Below are positions 17,023-24,551 of a DNA stretch of 64,000 bases, in pieces; the stretch's first letter is position 1; each line of letters starts with the position of its first letter. A program made the position numbers and the translations under genes. Under the pieces are notes generated by a model. That model had not been told where the DNA came from. It saw only the letters and a list, made by a program, of their open reading frames with translations, and made no database searches. The stretch is taken from assembly GCF_020097835.1 (NCBI RefSeq), contig NZ_CP083666.1, positions 372,001 to 436,000 of the forward strand. The letters are read 5' to 3'. The DNA comes from Haloprofundus halobius. Lineage in GTDB: Archaea > Halobacteriota > Halobacteria > Halobacteriales > Haloferacaceae.

Positions 17023-17033
17023 CCTAATATATA
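17023..17033 (+). promoter_or_regulatory. TATA box of the AbrB-PhoU gene
   Basis: CCTAATATATA lies about 45-54 bases upstream of ATG 17077 and predicts a start of transcription near 17053. An ATG at 17050 in the same frame would then be almost leaderless, but the conserved protein starts at 17077. Confidence 0.5.
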
Positions 17034-17076
17034 GTTGAGAGGTAAATTTATGAGGAAGATTCGCCCATCTACCCAC

Positions 17077-18078
17077 ATGGTCGAGACGCGAAAAGTGCAG
17101 GTGACGGGCGGTTCGACGTACACGGTGTCGATACCGAAGGAGTGGGCGACCGAAAACGGCGTCAGCGCCGGCAGCGAGGTCGAGTTCTACCCCGAGGGCG
17201 ACTCGTTGTTCCTGACGCCGCGGACCGAGGAGGAGCGAACCGAGGGGACGCTCGACATCTCCCAACTCGACGGTCAGGAACTCGTGCGCGCGGTGATGAC
17301 GATGTACGTCAGCGGGTTCGACGTTATCGCCCTCGAGAGCGGCCGCATCACCAACGACCAGCGTCGGACCGTCCGAGAGGCGACACAGAGCCTCGTCGGT
17401 CTCGAAGTGTTGGAGGAGACGCGGGACCGCATCGTCATCCGCGACCTGTTGGACTCCTCGGAGCTCTCGATTCACAACGCCGTCACGCGGATGCGGCTCA
17501 TCGCGTTGTCGATGCTCGAAGACGCGGTGAGCGCGCTCGCCGAACTCGACATGGACATGGCCGAGGACGTCATCCAGCGCGACGACGACGTCGACCGCCT
17601 CTACATGGTCGTCTCGCGCATCTTCCGGGCGACGCTCCGTACGCCGAAGGCCGCCGAGGAACTCGGTCTCCCCCGAGAGGTCTGTTTCGACTACCACTCC
17701 TGCGCCCGACAGCTCGAACGGGTCGCCGACCACGCGACGAAGATTGCCCACCTGACGCTCAACTTCGAGGAACCGGTCCAAGACGACGTGCTCGACGCGC
17801 TCTGGGAACTGCACGCCGACGCGACCACCGTCGTCGACGCGGGGATGGACGCGCTGTTCTCCGACGACAGCGTCGAGGCGACCGAGATCGCCAACGAGGC
17901 CCGAGAGTCCGTCCAGGAGATCGACGAACACGCGCGCACCATCGACGAACTGCTCCGCGACCTCGACCCCGTCCGCGCGCAGATGCTCGGCCTCGTCGTC
18001 GACTCGCTGTCGCGCAGCGCCGACTACGGCGGCAACATCGCCGAGACGGCGCTGCAGAAGGCCGCCCCGACGCCGTAA
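17077..18078 (+). CDS. AbrB-PhoU fusion regulator divergent from the pst operon
   Basis: The 333-residue protein has an N-terminal SpoVT-AbrB swapped-hairpin DNA-binding domain (residues 1-50: VETRKVQVTGGSTYTVSIPK and then EWA) and a C-terminal PhoU-like helical domain with two PhoU repeats (about 90-330), including RQLERVADHATKIAH. PhoU modules sense phosphate status, so the fusion is a good candidate for a DNA-binding phosphate regulator. Its location, divergent from pstS across a 330-bp gap with palindromes, supports control of the pst operon. The start MVETRKVQ at 17077 is where the AbrB domain begins; ATGs at 17035-17050 add nine to fourteen unconserved residues. A structured repeat follows the stop after four bases. 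Confidence 0.88.
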   Translation: MVETRKVQVTGGSTYTVSIPKEWATENGVSAGSEVEFYPEGDSLFLTPRTEEERTEGTLDISQLDGQELVRAVMTMYVSGFDVIALESGRITNDQRRTVREATQSLVGLEVLEETRDRIVIRDLLDSSELSIHNAVTRMRLIALSMLEDAVSALAELDMDMAEDVIQRDDDVDRLYMVVSRIFRATLRTPKAAEELGLPREVCFDYHSCARQLERVADHATKIAHLTLNFEEPVQDDVLDALWELHADATTVVDAGMDALFSDDSVEATEIANEARESVQEIDEHARTIDELLRDLDPVRAQMLGLVVDSLSRSADYGGNIAETALQKAAPTP

Positions 18079-18082
18079 CGCC

Positions 18083-18271
18083 ACCTTTTACGCTGTGGGC
18101 GCGCTCCGCGCGCCCTCGGTAAAAGCTGGACCAAAAGCACTCCTCATTCGTTTCGGCGCTTCGCGTCTCCACTCAATCGTCGGCCCGCTCGCTCACACCG
18201 GGAGAGCTTCGCTCTCCCGAGCTCTCGTTCGCCTCCGGCTCACGAGAACTCCGTTCGCTCGCGGAACAGTT
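18083..18271 (+). repeat. Structured 3' repeat, copy E (short form)
   Basis: ACCTTTTAC (18083-18091) pairs with GTAAAAGCT; the A-T pair replaces the G-C pair of copies A and B. The inner stem is GGGCGCGC-TCC-GCGCGCCC. AAAAGCT joins directly to GGACCAAAAGCAC. A CGGGAGAGC-TTC-GCTCTCCCG hairpin and the end CGCTCGCGGAACAG follow. It lies after the AbrB-PhoU gene and points towards copy F, 38 bases away. Confidence 0.82.
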
Positions 18272-18309
18272 ACTCAGCGACAACAACTCCGACAGCCACA
18301 GAAAGCAGT

Positions 18310-18451
18310 TTCACCACGAGCGAGGGCGTAGCCCGAGCGAGTGGGCCGAGGAGAGAACGGAGGGCGGCAAAGCCGCCCGAAGTGAACGACGAGTGCTTTT
18401 GGTCCAGCTTTTGCCGAGGGCTGGCGCAGCCAGCCCGCAGCGCAAAAGGTG
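18310..18451 (-). repeat. Structured 3' repeat, copy F (short form)
   Basis: On the minus strand it starts about nine bases after the rps8e stop. ACCTTTTGC pairs with GCAAAAGCT and encloses GGGCTGGC-TGC-GCCAGCCC, a palindrome not used by the other copies. It continues GGACCAAAAGCACTCG, then GGGCGGC-TTT-GCCGCCC, and ends near CTCGCTCGTGGTG. Copies E and F face each other between two convergent genes. Confidence 0.82.
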
Positions 18452-18459
18452 GGGGTGCG

Positions 18460-18837
18460 TTATTCGTCTTCGACGAGCACGGCGTTGACCTGTCCGGTCT
18501 GGCCCGGACGGGAGGTCACGCGTGCGCGACCGGCGGAGGTGTCGATGATGGCGCCTTTCGTGATGATGTTCCGGCGCGCGTAGTTGACGTTCGAGGGGTT
18601 GTCGACGACGTTCTCGATGTCGGTCTGGCTGACCTCGCCGCCCTCGGCGACCTGCGCGACGTTCGTCGCTAGTGCGCGGGTCTTCGTGTTGCTGCCGCGG
18701 GAGTCGATGGTCCGGAACCGCGGTTCACCGACCGTCGTCTCCGCGGGCTCGCGGCCGAGCTGGTAGCGCTTCTTGTTCCGGAACGGTCGGAGACGACCGC
18801 CGGTCCGCTTCCGCTGGGAGCGTCCTTGGTCCTTCAT
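18460..18837 (-). CDS. rps8e: Small-subunit ribosomal protein S8e
   Basis: S8e is an archaeal/eukaryotic ribosomal protein of the 30S subunit. The 125-residue protein starts MKDQGRSQRKRTGGRLRPF, the typical basic N-terminus, and has KKRYQLGREPAETTVGE and ITKGAIIDTSAGRARVTSRP, all family landmarks. The length is normal. ATG 18835-18837 is chosen because seven extra upstream codons are unconserved. It stands alone, not in a ribosomal operon, with a TATA-like ATTCAAGTAG about 30 bases upstream. Confidence 0.97.
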   Translation of the reverse strand: MKDQGRSQRKRTGGRLRPFRNKKRYQLGREPAETTVGEPRFRTIDSRGSNTKTRALATNVAQVAEGGEVSQTDIENVVDNPSNVNYARRNIITKGAIIDTSAGRARVTSRPGQTGQVNAVLVEDE

Positions 18838-18971
18838 ACCCCGAAGAACTGCCAGCAACTACTTGAATCGCTCGAACTTGTATCGCCGACCCGTGCGGGT
18901 CGAGCGGGCGGACCGCCGCCCGAGGAACCGAGTAGCAACCTTTAGTGGGTCGACACCGCATTCTCTCCCCG

Positions 18972-19430
18972 ATGAGTTTACAGACCGCAACGGCCGTCCC
19001 GTTTCGCCAACGCGGGAGCGAGCGCCTCGGCGAGGGTGAGTTCGTCGTCGTGCTGTCGCTCGACCGCGGGTGGTTCTCTCCCGACCAGGCCAAACGCCTC
19101 GTCGACGTGGCTGTCGGTCGCGGATTGCTCGAACGAGACGACGGCGAACTCGTCCCCACGTTCGACCCGGACGACGTCGAAATTCCCCGCGAGTTCGTCC
19201 CCGACGAGTCCGTCCTCCGCGAGCAGTCGACGTTCGAACGACTGCTGGACGCCCTCGTCGCCGCTGGCGTCGACAAACAGACCGCCGTCGCGACAGTCAA
19301 CGACCGCCAGCGCCGCCTCGGCGTGACGCTGGAGGCGGCGGCCGTCCTCTCGGCTCGAAGCGAGGGCGTCGACGTCGACGCCGTCGCCGACGCGGTCCGC
19401 GCCGACCTCACCGAAACCGAAGCCGAGTAA
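18972..19430 (+). CDS. DUF2240 family protein
   Basis: The 152-residue protein begins MSLQTATAVPFRQRGSERLG and carries FVVVLSLDRGWFSPDQAKRL followed by VDVAVGRGLLERDDGELVP. This looks like a winged-helix-type domain that scores as DUF2240, an archaeal family of unknown function. The C-terminal half is a helical region with many Asp and Ala residues. A box ACCTTTAGTGG (18938-18948) is about 25 bases before ATG 18972, indicating a leaderless transcript and favouring this start over the ATG nine codons upstream. Confidence 0.7.
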   Translation: MSLQTATAVPFRQRGSERLGEGEFVVVLSLDRGWFSPDQAKRLVDVAVGRGLLERDDGELVPTFDPDDVEIPREFVPDESVLREQSTFERLLDALVAAGVDKQTAVATVNDRQRRLGVTLEAAAVLSARSEGVDVDAVADAVRADLTETEAE

Positions 19431-19453
19431 TCGTCGGCGGCGTTCTCTTCTCT

Positions 19454-19891
19454 ATGGTCGAAGACCACCTCTCCGACGGCAAGCGAATCGCGCAGTTGCT
19501 CGCCTCCGAACTGGAGGGCGGTGGCTCCTCGGGCCGCCTCCGCGTCGTCGACGCCGACCCCGATGTCGAAGCGACGACCGACGGCGCGTTCGCGTACGCC
19601 GTCGCTGTTGTCGCCGTTGATCACGACGGAGAGACGACTGAGTCTCAAGCGACCGCCGAAGACGACACGGAATCCCGAACTCGACTCGCAGAGGTGTACG
19701 TCCAGTCAGACCGAGCGCGCGTGGAGTTCCTGACTGGGCAGGCTGTGGCCGTCGACGCCGCCGAGAGCGAAGGGCTTCGGGTTCGACCCAAGGCAGTCCA
19801 GCCGCCTCGAACGCTCGTCTTCGTCGAGAACGGCGCGCAGGTGAAGTGGGCTCTCCCCGTGTTCGCGACCATTCTCGGGGACGAGAACTGA
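19454..19891 (+). CDS. Conserved haloarchaeal hypothetical protein
   Basis: The 145-residue acidic protein starts MVEDHLSDGKRIAQLLASEL, a helix, followed by a strand-rich region (GRLRVVDADPDVE, FAYAVAVVAVDHDG) and a C-terminal pair of strands, TLVFVENGAQVKWAL. I do not recognise a defined domain. It starts 23 bases after the DUF2240 gene, so the two are probably co-transcribed. The Asp/Glu/Thr-rich insertion around residues 60-75 is likely disordered. Confidence 0.6.
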   Translation: MVEDHLSDGKRIAQLLASELEGGGSSGRLRVVDADPDVEATTDGAFAYAVAVVAVDHDGETTESQATAEDDTESRTRLAEVYVQSDRARVEFLTGQAVAVDAAESEGLRVRPKAVQPPRTLVFVENGAQVKWALPVFATILGDEN

Positions 19892-19937
19892 CCGCACCTA
19901 CGACACTCGCTCACAAATCGAACGCTCACGATTGTAT

Positions 19938-19955
19938 TTACTCAATAATGAGTAA
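19938..19955. promoter_or_regulatory. AT-rich palindrome upstream of a small membrane protein
   Basis: TTACTC-AATAAT-GAGTAA is a perfect 6-bp inverted repeat in otherwise GC-rich DNA, 81 bases before the ATG at 20036. It could be a regulator site or part of a promoter (ATTGTATTTAC overlaps it). It is too short to be a terminator stem on its own. Confidence 0.35.
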
Positions 19956-20035
19956 TTCTTTTCACCAACCCTCGTCTCTCTCTATTCGATGATCAAGACC
20001 CTCTATGAAAATCCGTTGACAGGAGCGTTCGAACG

Positions 20036-20341
20036 ATGATGTGGCAAGATCTCATCTTCCTGGCGGGAAGCGTCTTCTCGCTCGTCGTCCTCGTCCCGAC
20101 GCTGCGCGACTCGATGGCGAACGTTCCGCTCGGAACGACGCTCCCCTCCGCGACCATCGGTGTCGTATACGGAACCACGTTCTTCACGCTCGGCATGACG
20201 CTCTCTGCGGTCGGGTCGCTTCTGACCGGCGTCATGTGGAGTCTCATCGCGCTGCTGCGCTCGCCGCACCCGTACAGCGACCAGGTCGGTGTCGACTCCG
20301 AGTCGCCGTCGCCGCGCTCGGCCCCGCAGAACGCCGACTGA
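20036..20341 (+). CDS. Small two-span membrane protein
   Basis: The 101-residue protein has a hydrophobic segment at about residues 4-24 (DLIFLAGSVFSLVVLVPTL) and a longer one at 38-70 that may span once or twice, then a polar Ser/Pro-rich tail. The family is seen in haloarchaea without known function; it resembles small multispan proteins of the PQ-loop/SemiSWEET size, but I do not see a PQ motif. Start could be the ATG at 20036 or the second ATG at 20039. Confidence 0.6.
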   Translation: MMWQDLIFLAGSVFSLVVLVPTLRDSMANVPLGTTLPSATIGVVYGTTFFTLGMTLSAVGSLLTGVMWSLIALLRSPHPYSDQVGVDSESPSPRSAPQNAD

Positions 20342-20399
20342 CGCTGACGTCTCCTCCTCGTCGCTCCGTTCGTCACCTCCGCTCCGCCCGACCGCGTGG

Positions 20400-20409
20400 C
20401 TTTTTATCG
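20400..20409 (+). promoter_or_regulatory. TATA-type box of nurA
   Basis: CTTTTTATCG lies 22-31 bases before the ATG at 20431, which predicts a leaderless nurA transcript and excludes the long upstream extension of the reading frame. Confidence 0.5.
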
Positions 20410-20430
20410 GATGAGAGAGCCACTCCCGGT

Positions 20431-21699
20431 ATGACTCTCGACCCCGTCCACGTCGACGGCATCGCGGCGTTGGCTCGCGCGCTCGCCGACGACGTGGACG
20501 ACACCGACCACACGGACCTCGCGCGGACGGTGTGGGACGAGTGGCTCGACCCGCTTCGAGACGACCGCCGGACGGTCGTCGAACCGCTCGGCGAACAGTC
20601 GTTGCGCGCGGCCGACATCGACGACGTGGCGCTCACCGAACGGCCGTTTCCGACCGTTCACGGTCTCGACTCGGGAACGATCAACCCGACGACGTTCAAA
20701 AACGGGTTAGTGCTGGACATGGCGCACGCGGCGATGGCGAGCGTCCCTTCCGACCTCGATTTGCACCGGTCGAGAAGCATCGTCCTCACGACGCACACGA
20801 ACGACACGTACGCGAAACTCGGCACCGACTGGCAGACCCACGACGAAGCGTACAGTCGCCTCCGCATCCTCCAAGCCCCCAACGTGAACCGCTACGCCGA
20901 AGGCGTCGTCCACGCGTTGGCGCTGTATCTCGCCGAGAGCGAGCACGCGCTTCGGCACGCCGACGACGTCTCCGACCTCCTGCTTCTCGACGGTCCCATC
21001 TACCCGAAGGAACTGTTCAACTGGCGTGACCGCGACGCCGAACTCCGCGAACTCGCCGAGGAGGCCAAACCGAAGCAGATCGTCGAGAACTACGTCCGAC
21101 TCGTCGAGCGCTTCGTCGAACGTGACGTGCCGCTGGCGGGGTTCGTCAAGAATCCCATGTCGAAACTCGTCACCCGAACGCTCCAGACGAAGCGCGTCGA
21201 CGCGCCGTGGGCCGACGATACGGCGCTCTTCACGCGACTGCTGGAGCCCCGACAGGGGTCGAACGGGAACGACGACGGAAGCGACGACGCGGCGCGCCGA
21301 ACGACCGATTTGACGTTCACCTCGTGGTTCGTCTCCCGCGGTGGGTCCGACCGGACGCTCGCCGCCGACGGCGACGCGCTGGGCGTCGAACGGAACCTCG
21401 ACCCGGAACTGTACGAGGTGACGTTCTTCGTCCTCTACGACCCGCGTCACGACGTGCTTTACAAGGTGGAATCGCCGTACGCGTTCACCCGCGACGCCGA
21501 GTTGCGGGCCAGACTGACGCGACAGATACTCCACGACGTCGCGGGCGCCCGCGGGCCGCCGCCTGCCGTCGCGAAAGCCGACGAACTCGCGCGAATCAGC
21601 ACCCACGAGAAAGCGTCGCTCCGTCGCAAGCTAGAGGAGGACGTGGGCTCGGAGTACGTCCGGACGTACAACGGTATCCGCTGGGGCGACCTGTTCTGA
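20431..21699 (+). CDS. nurA: DNA end-resection nuclease NurA
   Basis: NurA is the 5'-3' nuclease that works with the HerA translocase to resect double-strand breaks in archaea. The 422-residue protein has the early catalytic motif TVHGLDSGTIN, a middle region VSDLLLLDGPIYPKELF holding a second acidic position, and LYEVTFFVLYDPRHDVLYKVE towards the C-terminus. The end RTYNGIRWGDLF is typical. The frame is open far upstream, but the ATG at 20431 with a TATA box 25 bases before it is the credible start. herA is encoded in the same direction 449 bases downstream, with one small antisense gene between. Confidence 0.88.
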   Translation: MTLDPVHVDGIAALARALADDVDDTDHTDLARTVWDEWLDPLRDDRRTVVEPLGEQSLRAADIDDVALTERPFPTVHGLDSGTINPTTFKNGLVLDMAHAAMASVPSDLDLHRSRSIVLTTHTNDTYAKLGTDWQTHDEAYSRLRILQAPNVNRYAEGVVHALALYLAESEHALRHADDVSDLLLLDGPIYPKELFNWRDRDAELRELAEEAKPKQIVENYVRLVERFVERDVPLAGFVKNPMSKLVTRTLQTKRVDAPWADDTALFTRLLEPRQGSNGNDDGSDDAARRTTDLTFTSWFVSRGGSDRTLAADGDALGVERNLDPELYEVTFFVLYDPRHDVLYKVESPYAFTRDAELRARLTRQILHDVAGARGPPPAVAKADELARISTHEKASLRRKLEEDVGSEYVRTYNGIRWGDLF

Positions 21700-21714
21700 A
21701 CGCAGCTGCGGCCG

Positions 21715-22056
21715 CTACCGACGTCCCGGCTCGGTCTTCTCGACCGCTATCTCCACGTCGGCCTCGGCGACGCCGACGCGGGCGAACTGCGTCCGGACGT
21801 GTTCTTTCGCCGCGGCGAGCGCCTGATCGCGCGTGTCGAACCCGCGGGGCATCGGCGTCTCGAAGGCGACGCGAATCGTCTCGCCGTTTACTTCGGTCGG
21901 CGACCCGCCGCTCTCGACCTCGTAGAACTCGTCGCAGACCCACACGTACGGCGCGTCCTCGTCGGGCGCGCCCCGGAACGACGGGGCCGCCTCGCCGCGC
22001 TCGAAAATCGTCCCGGTGAGCGCCGTCCCGCCGCCGCGACCGCGAATCAAGAGCAT
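21715..22056 (-). CDS. Haloarchaeal DUF7113-like protein
   Basis: The 113-residue protein starts MLLIRGRGGGTALTGTIFER at ATG 22054-22056 and has YVWVCDEFYEVESGG and TIRVAFETPMPRGFDTRDQA. The mix of strands and one long helix looks like a small single domain. The number DUF7113 is my best recollection; the function is unknown. It is encoded antisense between nurA and herA, which it may interrupt as a late insertion, or it may be a conserved partner. The reading frame stays open upstream, but those codons are not protein-like. Confidence 0.55.
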   Translation of the reverse strand: MLLIRGRGGGTALTGTIFERGEAAPSFRGAPDEDAPYVWVCDEFYEVESGGSPTEVNGETIRVAFETPMPRGFDTRDQALAAAKEHVRTQFARVGVAEADVEIAVEKTEPGRR

Positions 22057-22147
22057 ACCTTCGATAGGGACGCGAGGGTAAAAAGCGGTATGCGGGTCGG
22101 TTTCGAGGAGGGAAAGGACCATCAGGGGGGCCGTCGTGTGCCGAGAT

Positions 22148-24022
22148 ATGTCTAACCTCGGTGACTTCACCGAATTCGATTCCGACGACGGCGAGCCGTC
22201 CGCCGAACCGCGGAGCGACGCCGCCGACAGCTCGGCCTCCGGCACAGAGGATTCAGACGTCGCGTCCGACGCCCGCGACACCGGAGACGCCGACGAGTCC
22301 GCCGACGCTGCCGAGGGGTCGTTCGACCGCCTCGACGTGGACCCCGCCGACGCCGACCGCGGCCTCGGTGCGCTCTCGGTGTCGCAGGGGCTCTGCGTCG
22401 CCGAAGACGAACGCGACACCGCCCTCCGCGCGTTCGTCACGACCGGCAACCGCGACACCGTCCGCCTCGGCAAGTACCTGCTCGTCCCGTATCCGGACAC
22501 CGAGACGCTGTTCTGTCGCATCACCGGGTTGGAGTACGCCCAGGAGTTCCAGGCCGACGACGCGACCGAGATTCACGCTCGCCGAGCGATGCGACGGACC
22601 GAGTTCCCCGAGCGCGACTACAAGTTCGTCGCGGCGCTGGACCCGGTCGCGGTACTGTACGACGACGGGGGCGAACTGAAACGTCGGATGACCGATCGCG
22701 TCCCGAAACCGGGTGCGACGGTGACGGAGGCGACCGACGCCGAGGAGATAAAGACGGGGCTGAAGATTCCCGGCGAGGGCGTCTTCCTCGGGCATCTCTC
22801 GGTCGGCGGCGAGAAGGTCCGCACCGCCGCGGACCCGCCGACTATCGACTATCGCGTCAAGGACGACTACAGCGAGGGCGACCCGCTCGTCTTCCGCCAC
22901 ACGCTCGTCGCCGGCGGCACCGGGTCGGGGAAGACCCACGCCTCGAAGAACGTCCTCCGGCAGTATCTGTCAGGAGAGCGCACCTACGAGATGGGCGACG
23001 GCCGGACCGCGCGCCCGGCGGTGGTCCAGTTCGACCCGCAGGACGAGTACGCGCAGATGCACGACGACAACCCGGAGTTAGATAGCGAGTTCGCCAGACG
23101 ACTCGACCGCGAGGGCGTCGCCTACGGCGGCCACGACGACACCCTCGCGTTCGTCCCGCAGGTCGGCGACGCCTCCTACCCCGGCGAGGGCCACCGCGCC
23201 GAACGGGTCCGCTTCACTATCCCCTTCTCGATGGTGCGCCGCTGGCCGTGGCTGGTCGCGGGCGCGGCGCTCAACGACAACCAGTACAACGCGCTCACGC
23301 TGCTTCTGGACCGGTACTTCCGGCAGAACCCGTCCGGGACGTACAAGGGGTTCCAGTCGTTCCTCGACGACCCGGCGCTGCGCGAGGAACTCAACGAGTC
23401 GGGTCACGTCCACGAAGCGACGTTCGACGCGGTCAAGCGGAAGACGCGGACCAAGGCCGCAAACGACGTGTTCGACGGCGACGCCCGGCCCATCACCGAG
23501 TTGGTCCACCAACTCGTCCGACCGGGCGGACTCACGGTGGTGCCGACGTACCACGTCTCGAACAGTCGCGCGGCGGAGATGGTCGTCCTCGCGGTGTCGA
23601 GTCTGCTCATCGACGAGAAACTCTCGAACGACCCCGAGTACGAGCGTCTCGACGAGACGCCCGTGGTTCTCGGCATGGACGAGGCGCACAACTTCCTCGC
23701 CGACGCCGACAGCGTCCAAGCCAGAAACGTCATCGGAAAGTTCACCGAGGCGGCCAAACAGGGCCGAAAGGAGCGACTCGGCCTGTTCCTCATCACGCAG
23801 GACCCCCAAGACGTCGCCGACTCGGTGTTCAAGCAGATAAACACGAAACTCGTGTTGAATCTCGGCGACGAGGACGCCATCAAATCGGTGAACATCCCGC
23901 CGAACCTCGAAAGTAAGGTACCGTACATGGAGAAAGGACAGATGGTCGTCTACTCGCCGGACAACTCCGAACCGGTGGAACTCATCGGCCTGTCGAAGTG
24001 TCTGACGCGGCACGGGCGGTAG
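22148..24022 (+). CDS. herA: HerA-type DNA translocase
   Basis: HerA is a hexameric FtsK-like ATPase that drives NurA along DNA during end resection. The 624-residue protein has an acidic, disordered N-terminus (residues 1-75), a beta-barrel HAS domain (about 80-235), Walker A AGGTGSGKTH near residue 255, Walker B VVLGMDEAHNFLAD near residue 510, and LGLFLITQDPQDV as the sensor region. The C-terminal strand region KGQMVVYSPDNSEPVELIG closes the core. The start MSNLGDFTEF at 22148 is preferred over an ATG four codons earlier. It follows nurA in the same direction. Confidence 0.88.
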   Translation: MSNLGDFTEFDSDDGEPSAEPRSDAADSSASGTEDSDVASDARDTGDADESADAAEGSFDRLDVDPADADRGLGALSVSQGLCVAEDERDTALRAFVTTGNRDTVRLGKYLLVPYPDTETLFCRITGLEYAQEFQADDATEIHARRAMRRTEFPERDYKFVAALDPVAVLYDDGGELKRRMTDRVPKPGATVTEATDAEEIKTGLKIPGEGVFLGHLSVGGEKVRTAADPPTIDYRVKDDYSEGDPLVFRHTLVAGGTGSGKTHASKNVLRQYLSGERTYEMGDGRTARPAVVQFDPQDEYAQMHDDNPELDSEFARRLDREGVAYGGHDDTLAFVPQVGDASYPGEGHRAERVRFTIPFSMVRRWPWLVAGAALNDNQYNALTLLLDRYFRQNPSGTYKGFQSFLDDPALREELNESGHVHEATFDAVKRKTRTKAANDVFDGDARPITELVHQLVRPGGLTVVPTYHVSNSRAAEMVVLAVSSLLIDEKLSNDPEYERLDETPVVLGMDEAHNFLADADSVQARNVIGKFTEAAKQGRKERLGLFLITQDPQDVADSVFKQINTKLVLNLGDEDAIKSVNIPPNLESKVPYMEKGQMVVYSPDNSEPVELIGLSKCLTRHGR

Positions 24023-24043
24023 TCACCTGTCTCGCCGAAACGC

Positions 24044-24052
24044 ATTTTACTC
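24044..24052 (+). promoter_or_regulatory. TATA-type box of the first uspA gene
   Basis: ATTTTACTC is about 25 bases before ATG 24075 and implies a leaderless transcript. A second AT-rich stretch, GTATATCG, lies too close to the start to serve. Confidence 0.4.
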
Positions 24053-24074
24053 GCCACGGAACGTATATCGTGCT

Positions 24075-24494
24075 ATGACAAAACGTATCCTGATTCCGGT
24101 CGATGGGTCGCCGCAGTCGACGGCAGCGCTCTCGTTCGTCGCCGAGGAGTGGCCCGATGCGGAGGTGACGGTACTCCACGTCATCAACCCCACGGACGCG
24201 GGAGGGAGCCCGAGCGCCGGAATTCCCAGCGGCGCGGAGGAGTGGTTCGAGATCGAGAAAGAGCGCTCGGCGTCGCTGCTCGCGGACGCGGCGTCCGTCG
24301 TCGACCGCTCGGTACGGACGCGAACGGAGGTCGGACGCCCGACGCGGACGATTCTCGACGTCGTCGAGTCCGGCGAGTTCGACCACGTGGTGATGGGGAG
24401 CCACGGTCGAAGCGGCGTCTCACGCATCCTCCTCGGGAGCGTCACCGAGGCCGTCGTCCGCGAGTCGCCGGTGCCCGTGACGGTCGTCAGATAG
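24075..24494 (+). CDS. Universal stress protein, UspA family
   Basis: The 139-residue protein is a single Usp domain. It starts TKRILIPVDGSPQSTAAL and has the nucleotide loop VVMGSHGRSGVSRILLGSVTE followed by VRESPVPVTVVR (motif quoted in two parts: VVMGSHGRSG and LGSVTEAVVRES). The G-2x-G-9x-G/S-type signature predicts ATP binding. Haloarchaea have dozens of such proteins with roles in stress and transport regulation. It is separate from herA by 52 bases and has its own promoter. Confidence 0.92.
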   Translation: MTKRILIPVDGSPQSTAALSFVAEEWPDAEVTVLHVINPTDAGGSPSAGIPSGAEEWFEIEKERSASLLADAASVVDRSVRTRTEVGRPTRTILDVVESGEFDHVVMGSHGRSGVSRILLGSVTEAVVRESPVPVTVVR

Positions 24495-24551
24495 TCGGTT
24501 CGGGCGATGTCCGGCAGCCGACTCGCGCCACGACCGCCTCCGGATCCACCG

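Noticed and set aside
16788-17123. A 111-codon open frame in the pst control region
   Set aside because: It lies over both divergent promoters and the start of abrB-phoU, with an unbiased composition and no homology I can see.
20041-20430. Upstream extension of the nurA frame
   Set aside because: It overlaps the small membrane protein gene in another frame and includes the nurA TATA box; the homologous protein starts at 20431.
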